Below, one piece after another: positions 6,263-9,879 of a DNA stretch of 9,879 nt. Numbering within the stretch: the stretch's first letter is position 1; every line of letters starts with the position of its first letter. Source of the stretch: Actinomycetota bacterium (GTDB taxonomy: Bacteria; Actinomycetota; Thermoleophilia; Miltoncostaeales; Miltoncostaeaceae); NCBI GenBank assembly GCA_005788075.1, contig SXZC01000059.1, forward strand, positions 1 to 9,879, given 5' to 3'. Below the pieces are notes generated by a model. The model made no database searches. It was not told the DNA's origin and saw only the letters and a program-made list of their open reading frames with translations. The translations under genes were made by a program, and so were the position numbers.

Positions 6263-6513
6263 GCCAGCAGGGCGTCCAGCTCGCCGGCCGAATCGAGCGC
6301 CGAGAGCTGATCCCAGCCTCCGATGTTGCGGCCGTCGATGATGATCTGCGGGAAGGTGTAGCCGCCGGTCTCTGCCACGAGGCGCTCGCGCGCGGCATGG
6401 TCGGAACGCGAGATGAAGACCTCGTCGTACTGCACGCCGCGCTGGTCGAGGAAGGCCTTCGCGCGCATGCAGAATGGGCACGACTCGGTGGTGTAGACGG
6501 TGACGTCAGCCAT
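6259..6513 (-). CDS. Glutaredoxin (GrxC-like)
   Basis: 84-residue thioredoxin-fold thiol-disulfide oxidoreductase of the cytoplasm. The active site is C12-P-F-C15 after VTVYTTES, with the cis-Pro motif TFPQIIIDG at 53-61 and the glycine pair in IGGWDQL at 64-70, all in the family order. Length matches GrxC-type proteins. Whether it uses glutathione, mycothiol or another thiol cannot be seen; in actinobacteria mycothiol-linked redoxins are common, but those usually have a CxxC of different sequence. The ATG at 6513 has no Shine-Dalgarno and sits seven bases after a TAGCCT box, so it is probably leaderless. It is divergent from recO. Confidence 0.95.
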   Translation of the reverse strand: MADVTVYTTESCPFCMRAKAFLDQRGVQYDEVFISRSDHAARERLVAETGGYTFPQIIIDGRNIGGWDQLSALDSAGELDALLA

Positions 6514-6520
6514 GGGGCGC

Positions 6521-6526
6521 AGGCTA
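6521..6526 (-). promoter_or_regulatory. Probable -10 box for leaderless glutaredoxin transcript
   Basis: TAGCCT on the minus strand (6526 to 6521) matches TANNNT and is followed by seven bases and then the ATG at 6513, placing the transcript start at or next to the start codon. No ribosome site exists between box and ATG. No clear -35 is seen. Confidence 0.5.
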
Positions 6527-6545
6527 GGCGATCCGCGCCGGGTGC

Positions 6546-6551
6546 GACACT
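6546..6551 (+). promoter_or_regulatory. Possible -10 box for recO
   Basis: GACACT (A at position 2, T at position 6) is followed by six bases and then the GTG at 6558. The spacing is that of a leaderless start, and no Shine-Dalgarno is present. The match to consensus is weak. Confidence 0.3.
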
Positions 6552-6557
6552 TGAGCG

Positions 6558-7298
6558 GTGGCCACCATCGAGACCGACGCCGTGGTGCTGCGCACGCTGC
6601 GCTACGGCGAGAGCGACGCCATCCTCGCCCTGCTCACCCCCGGGCTCGGGAGGGTGTCGGCCATCGCCAAGGGCGCCCGCAAGCCCACCTCCAAGCAGGG
6701 CGGGCGCCTGCAGCCCGGCGTGCGCCTGCACGTCACGCTGGTGGAGGGCCGCGGTGACCTCATGACCCTGCGGGGCACGCAGGTGATCGACGCGGGCGCG
6801 GGGCTCTGGATGGATGGCTACCGGCTGCGGGCCGCCGGGAGCGTGCTCGAGGCCGCCCTGCGCGTGGTGCCCGAGCACGAGGAGGCCGAGGCGCCCTACA
6901 ACCTCATCACCCGCGCGCTGTCGCTCATCGCCGTGGCCCCGGCGCGCGATGAGCCGCCCCGCCTCGACCCCTACGTGCTGGGCACGCAGGCGAAGCTGCT
7001 GGCCGTATCGGGGCTCGTGCCGCACCTGTCATCGTGCGCGTCGTGCGGCGGGCCCCCGCCGCTGGAGGGCTTCTCGGCTGCCGCGGGGGGCGGGGTGTGC
7101 GGTGCCTGCTACATCGGATCGGGAGCCGAGGCGCTGGATCCCCCGGCGGCCGATGCGCTCGTGGCCCTGCTCGCGCGCCCGCTTGCCGAGGCGCCCGAGT
7201 GCGTGCCCCCCGATGCCGCCGCGGGAGCCGAGCGCCTCATCGCGCTCATGCTGCGCGAGCACCTGGGCGTCACGCTGAAGTCGGGCACGCCCCTCTAG
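6558..7298 (+). CDS. recO: DNA repair protein RecO
   Basis: 246 residues starting at GTG. RecO loads RecA onto SSB-coated single-stranded DNA with RecR/RecF and anneals strands during recombinational repair. The N-terminal OB-fold is clear: ETDAVVLRTLRYGESDAILALLTPGLGRVSAIAKGARK (5-42), then RLQPG and a LVEGRGDLMTLRG strand. The C-terminal helical domain carries LGTQAKLLAVSGLVPHLSSC (141-160) and a zinc site of C160-x2-C163 and C181-x2-C184, as in zinc-containing RecO proteins. Length is typical. It lies alone, divergent from glutaredoxin and convergent with the Lin0512 gene 21 bases away. Confidence 0.93.
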   Translation: MATIETDAVVLRTLRYGESDAILALLTPGLGRVSAIAKGARKPTSKQGGRLQPGVRLHVTLVEGRGDLMTLRGTQVIDAGAGLWMDGYRLRAAGSVLEAALRVVPEHEEAEAPYNLITRALSLIAVAPARDEPPRLDPYVLGTQAKLLAVSGLVPHLSSCASCGGPPPLEGFSAAAGGGVCGACYIGSGAEALDPPAADALVALLARPLAEAPECVPPDAAAGAERLIALMLREHLGVTLKSGTPL

Positions 7299-7319
7299 CG
7301 CCGTCGCTCCCGGCCGCGA

Positions 7320-7679
7320 TCACCAGCCCACGGCGATCACGGCGACCGCCACGAGGATCACCCCCTCGACGCCATCGTCGCCGATCAGCCCGTTGGGCTG
7401 GCGATGGCCACCCTCCACGGCGCGCACGGTCACCGTGCCGTAGGGGAAGCGCCCGCGCACGTCATCGACGTCAACGCGGTCCGCGCCGGGCACCGCGATC
7501 GTGGCCTCCACCCGCATGTTGGCGCGGTCGCCGTCGGGCAGCACGTCGCGCATGCGCGGGAAGAGCACGCGGCGGATGGTGTCCTCCACGGCGCGCACCG
7601 CGGCCTTCGTGGCGTCATCACCGGTCAGGTCCACCCCGATGCCGGTCTCGACGATGAGCGGGAACACGCCGTCGCTCAT
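7320..7679 (-). CDS. Lin0512 family protein, unknown function
   Basis: 119 residues. It matches the Lin0512 conserved-hypothetical family in two places: ETGIGVDLTGDDATKAAVRAVEDTI (11-35; relatives read GxGVDxHGxDxTKAAxRAVxDAI) and RFPYGTVTVRAVEGG (about 76-90). The C-terminus is a hydrophobic strand, VILVAVAVIAVG. No enzyme activity is known to me for the family. The start is well set: GGAGGG with a six-base spacer before the ATG at 7679, and the TGA of the upstream lipoprotein gene overlaps it as ATGA. That coupling makes it a fourth member of the ABC importer operon, so a role in handling the imported compound is an inference worth testing. It is convergent with recO. Confidence 0.85.
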   Translation of the reverse strand: MSDGVFPLIVETGIGVDLTGDDATKAAVRAVEDTIRRVLFPRMRDVLPDGDRANMRVEATIAVPGADRVDVDDVRGRFPYGTVTVRAVEGGHRQPNGLIGDDGVEGVILVAVAVIAVGW

Positions 7680-8710
7680 CGGGATCCCTCCGGCAGCAGC
7701 GAGGAGTCGATGGCGCCCGACCCCGAGACCTCGCCGTTCACGAGGCCCTCCTTCACCATCCAGGCCGCGAGGGCATCCCACTGCGCGGCGTCCATGCGCA
7801 GCGGCGCGCTGCCCTCCGGCAGCAGCGCCGGCAGCGTGTCGCTCACCTGTGCCGGCAGCACCTTCTTCGCGATGTCGGGGTTGGCCTTCTCGAGCGCCGT
7901 CACGGCGCCGCCCGGGTCCCCGGCGGCGGCCGCGGTGCCGGCGGCGATGCCGGCGAGCGCCGCGCGGATGGCGGCCGGCCTGTCGCGAATGGCGTCCTCG
8001 GACGCCACGACCACCAGCTCGTCGTACTGCGGGACCCCGTAGTCGTCGATCCTCATGATCGTGATCGGCACGTCCTTCATGCGCAGGTCCGGCCCCTCGA
8101 TGTTCCAGTAGGCGCCGATCACGGCGTCCACCTTCCCGGCGGCAAGCGACGGCGCCAGGCTGTAGCCCACGACCTTCGTCTCGACCTTCGCGGGGTCGCC
8201 GCCGTCGGCCTTCACGACGGTGTCGAGCAGCGCGCGATCGCTGGGCACGCCGGCGATGCCCACCACCTTGCCCTCGAGGTCGCGCGGTCGCGTGATGCCG
8301 CGGTCCGCGCGCGCGATGATCGAGTTGAGCGGGACCTGCGCGATGGCCCCGACGGCCTTCACGGGCACGCCCTTGGCGCGGGCGATGAGCAGCTCCGGCG
8401 CGTAGGTGATGCCGAGGTCCTTCTTGCCCGCGGCGATGGCCGTGAGCGTGGTGGTGGGGTCGCTGGGCACGGACGTGGTGATGTCCGCGCCCGCCTTCGC
8501 GTCGAGCCCCTTCTCCTGCGCCACCGCGATGCCCGCGTGGTCGGCGTTCGGGAACCAGTCGAGCACCAGCGACACCTTCTCGGGCGTCCCGCTCGCCGTG
8601 GTGCCGGTGGAGCCGGCGGTCGACGCGCTGTCGCCGCCGCAGCCGGCCACGACGGCGGGCACCAGGGCGAGCATGGCGGCGAGGGCGATGAGGCGGGATG
8701 GATGGTTCAC
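7676..8710 (-). CDS. ABC importer substrate-binding lipoprotein, NMT1/THI5-like
   Basis: 344 residues from the GTG at 8710, with GGAGGA four bases upstream. Residues 1-24 are a lipoprotein signal ending in the lipobox VAG-C24, so the mature protein is membrane-anchored outside the cell. After a Ser/Thr/Gly linker comes VSLVLDWFPNADHAGIAVAQEKG (46-68), the hallmark opening of NMT1/THI5-like binding proteins, which include ThiY (formylaminopyrimidine) and the riboflavin-linked RibY group as well as NitT/TauT-type proteins. GVPSDRALLDTVV and GAYWNIEGPDL in the second lobe fit too. A thiamine-pyrimidine-like ligand is plausible but not proven; no thi biosynthesis gene or riboswitch is in view. 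It follows the permease by 25 bases and its stop overlaps the Lin0512 start. Confidence 0.9.
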   Translation of the reverse strand: MNHPSRLIALAAMLALVPAVVAGCGGDSASTAGSTGTTASGTPEKVSLVLDWFPNADHAGIAVAQEKGLDAKAGADITTSVPSDPTTTLTAIAAGKKDLGITYAPELLIARAKGVPVKAVGAIAQVPLNSIIARADRGITRPRDLEGKVVGIAGVPSDRALLDTVVKADGGDPAKVETKVVGYSLAPSLAAGKVDAVIGAYWNIEGPDLRMKDVPITIMRIDDYGVPQYDELVVVASEDAIRDRPAAIRAALAGIAAGTAAAAGDPGGAVTALEKANPDIAKKVLPAQVSDTLPALLPEGSAPLRMDAAQWDALAAWMVKEGLVNGEVSGSGAIDSSLLPEGSR

Positions 8711-8735
8711 GGATTCCTCCGGTGGTCTGGTCGGT

Positions 8736-9614
8736 TCAGGTGCCGCGGCGCGTGGCGCGGCGGGTCCAGGGAAGGGCGATGCGCTCTGCGAGCGCGATGA
8801 GGCCGAAGAGCCCGAGGCCGATGAGGCCCAGGAGCACCACGGCGGCGAAGGTGATGGCGGTCTCGAACTGGCCGGCGGTGAGGCGGGTGAGGGCGCCGAG
8901 CCCGCGCTCCGACGCCACGAGCTCGCCCACCACCGCGCCGGACACCACGAACACGGCGGCAAGGCGCATGCCGGTGAACAGCGGCGGCAGCGCCGCGGGC
9001 ACCCGCACGTGATGCCACGTCCACGACTCCTCTGCTCCGAGGCCACGTGCGGCGCGGATGAGGTCGCGGTCGGTGCCGCGCAGGCCATCCACGCCGGCCA
9101 CCACCACGGGGAAGATGCTCATCAGCACGGCGAGCACCAGGATGGCCACGAAGGGCGGGAACCACAGCACCAGCAGGGGCGCCAGCGCCACGAGCGGGAT
9201 CACCTGGCTCACGATGATCCACGGGTACACGGCCAGCCAGGCGATGCGGCTGCGCGCGATGACGTAGGCGAGCGCGCTGCCGATGGCGATCGCCAGCGCG
9301 AGGCCGATGACGGCGATGAGGATGGTCCACTGCATGTGGAACCACAGGCGGTCGCGGGCATCCCAGCCCGCCCTTGCGACGTCGACGGGGGACGGCAGGA
9401 TCCACTCGCGCGGCGCGAACACCCACACGGCCACCTGCCACAGCGCGATGGCGATGAGAGGCAGGGCCACGGCGAGTGCCACCTGGCCCGGGCGAAGCCG
9501 CCGACGGCGCGCGGCCCCCTGAGCCCCGGCCTGAGGGGCCGCCGCCTCCGCGGTCGCCGGCGAGGGCGCGGCACCGGTAGCCGGGCGCGCGACACGATCG
9601 TCGGTGGTGCTCAT
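8736..9614 (-). CDS. ABC importer permease (NitT/TauT/ThiX type)
   Basis: 292 residues with an Ala/Pro-rich cytoplasmic N-terminus (1-40) ending in RRRRLR, then about six membrane segments (roughly 44-66, 97-120, 126-149, 154-176, 217-234 and 253-277). The EAA loop that contacts the ATPase is RAARGLGAEESWTWHHVRVP at about 187-206. ILPSPVDVA at 72-80 is a common mark of this permease group. It forms the channel of the importer with the adjacent ATPase and lipoprotein. The ATG at 9614 overlaps the stop of the ATPase gene as ATGA, so translation is coupled. The ligand cannot be set from this subunit. Confidence 0.93.
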   Translation of the reverse strand: MSTTDDRVARPATGAAPSPATAEAAAPQAGAQGAARRRRLRPGQVALAVALPLIAIALWQVAVWVFAPREWILPSPVDVARAGWDARDRLWFHMQWTILIAVIGLALAIAIGSALAYVIARSRIAWLAVYPWIIVSQVIPLVALAPLLVLWFPPFVAILVLAVLMSIFPVVVAGVDGLRGTDRDLIRAARGLGAEESWTWHHVRVPAALPPLFTGMRLAAVFVVSGAVVGELVASERGLGALTRLTAGQFETAITFAAVVLLGLIGLGLFGLIALAERIALPWTRRATRRGT

Positions 9615-9879
9615 GCCAGAGCCCCCGCGGCGCGCAGCGATGCCATCACGGCGTCGACAGCCGCTGCCCGATCGCCGCCTCGCACGCGGATGTCATCGAC
9701 GATGCGCATGGGCCTGGGGCTCGCCACGAGGATGCGATCGCAGAGCGCGGCCGCCTCGGAGACGTCGTGGGTGACCAGCAGGATCGTGGCGCGCTCGGTG
9801 GCGCGAAGGTCGCGCAGCACGTCGTGCATGCCGGCGCGCGTGAGTGCGTCGAGTGCCCCGAAGGGCTCGTCGAGCAGCC
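9611..9879 (-). CDS. ABC importer ATPase, 5' end outside window
   Basis: The last 89 codons of a nucleotide-binding subunit, from the right edge to the TGA at 9611-9613. It opens with LLDEPFGALDALTR, the Walker B Glu and D-loop of nitrate/taurine/thiamine-precursor importers, and then ILLVTHDVSEAAALCDRILV with the H-loop His. The C-terminal segment (MRIVDDIRV, then Arg/Ala-rich) is short and typical. The Walker A, Q-loop and signature lie outside the window. It powers uptake with the downstream permease, which it overlaps by four bases. Confidence 0.93.
   Translation of the reverse strand, partial: LLDEPFGALDALTRAGMHDVLRDLRATERATILLVTHDVSEAAALCDRILVASPRPMRIVDDIRVRGGDRAAAVDAVMASLRAAGALA

Noticed and set aside
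8711..8735. Riboswitch or promoter between permease and lipoprotein genes
   Set aside because: The 25-base gap holds only a ribosome site; any TPP-like riboswitch for this operon would lie beyond the right edge.
8711..9088. Upstream extension of the substrate-binding gene to 9088
   Set aside because: It overlaps the permease, is Ser/Pro/Cys-rich, and would hide the lipoprotein signal and the strong GGAGGA-GTG start at 8710.

Overview
The window is very GC-rich chromosomal DNA with tightly packed genes, frequent GTG starts, 1-7 base gene overlaps, and several genes whose start codon lies only 6-8 bases after a TANNNT-like hexamer (probable leaderless transcription). Together with the protein families present this suggests an actinobacterial lineage, possibly Thermoleophilia-like. 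That placement is an inference from style, not from a marker gene. I see no tRNA, rRNA, CRISPR array, transposase or phage gene.

Layout, left to right. (1) Minus strand, 1067 to 1: a DUF429 protein followed by a dodecin that runs off the left edge. (2) Plus strand, 1150-1425: a small three-helix membrane protein. (3) 1407-1743: a long imperfect inverted repeat centred on base 1575, filling the space between two convergent genes. (4) Minus strand, 3172 to 1766: a secreted protein with an Ig-like region, a PDZ domain and TPR repeats. (5) Plus strand, 3199-6262: a three-gene overlapping unit of a divergent thymidine-phosphorylase homologue, the DNA glycosylase MutM, and a P1/S58-family self-cleaving peptidase. 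(6) Minus strand, 6513 to 6259: a small glutaredoxin whose stop codon shares bases with the stop of the peptidase. (7) Plus strand, 6558-7298: RecO, divergent from the glutaredoxin. (8) Minus strand, right edge to 7320: an ABC importer operon (ATPase entering from the right edge, permease, NMT1/THI5-like lipoprotein) ending in a translationally coupled Lin0512-family protein of unknown function.

Functionally the window mixes DNA repair (mutM, recO), redox (glutaredoxin), flavin or small-molecule binding (dodecin), and uptake of what may be a thiamine-pyrimidine-like or other small heteroaromatic compound. The points most worth a second look are the 337-base concentric inverted repeat, the phosphorylase homologue that has lost most residues that bind thymine and phosphate in the E. 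coli enzyme, and the Lin0512 protein locked to the importer by an ATGA overlap. Residue comparisons to known enzymes were made from memory by eye and no database search was run.
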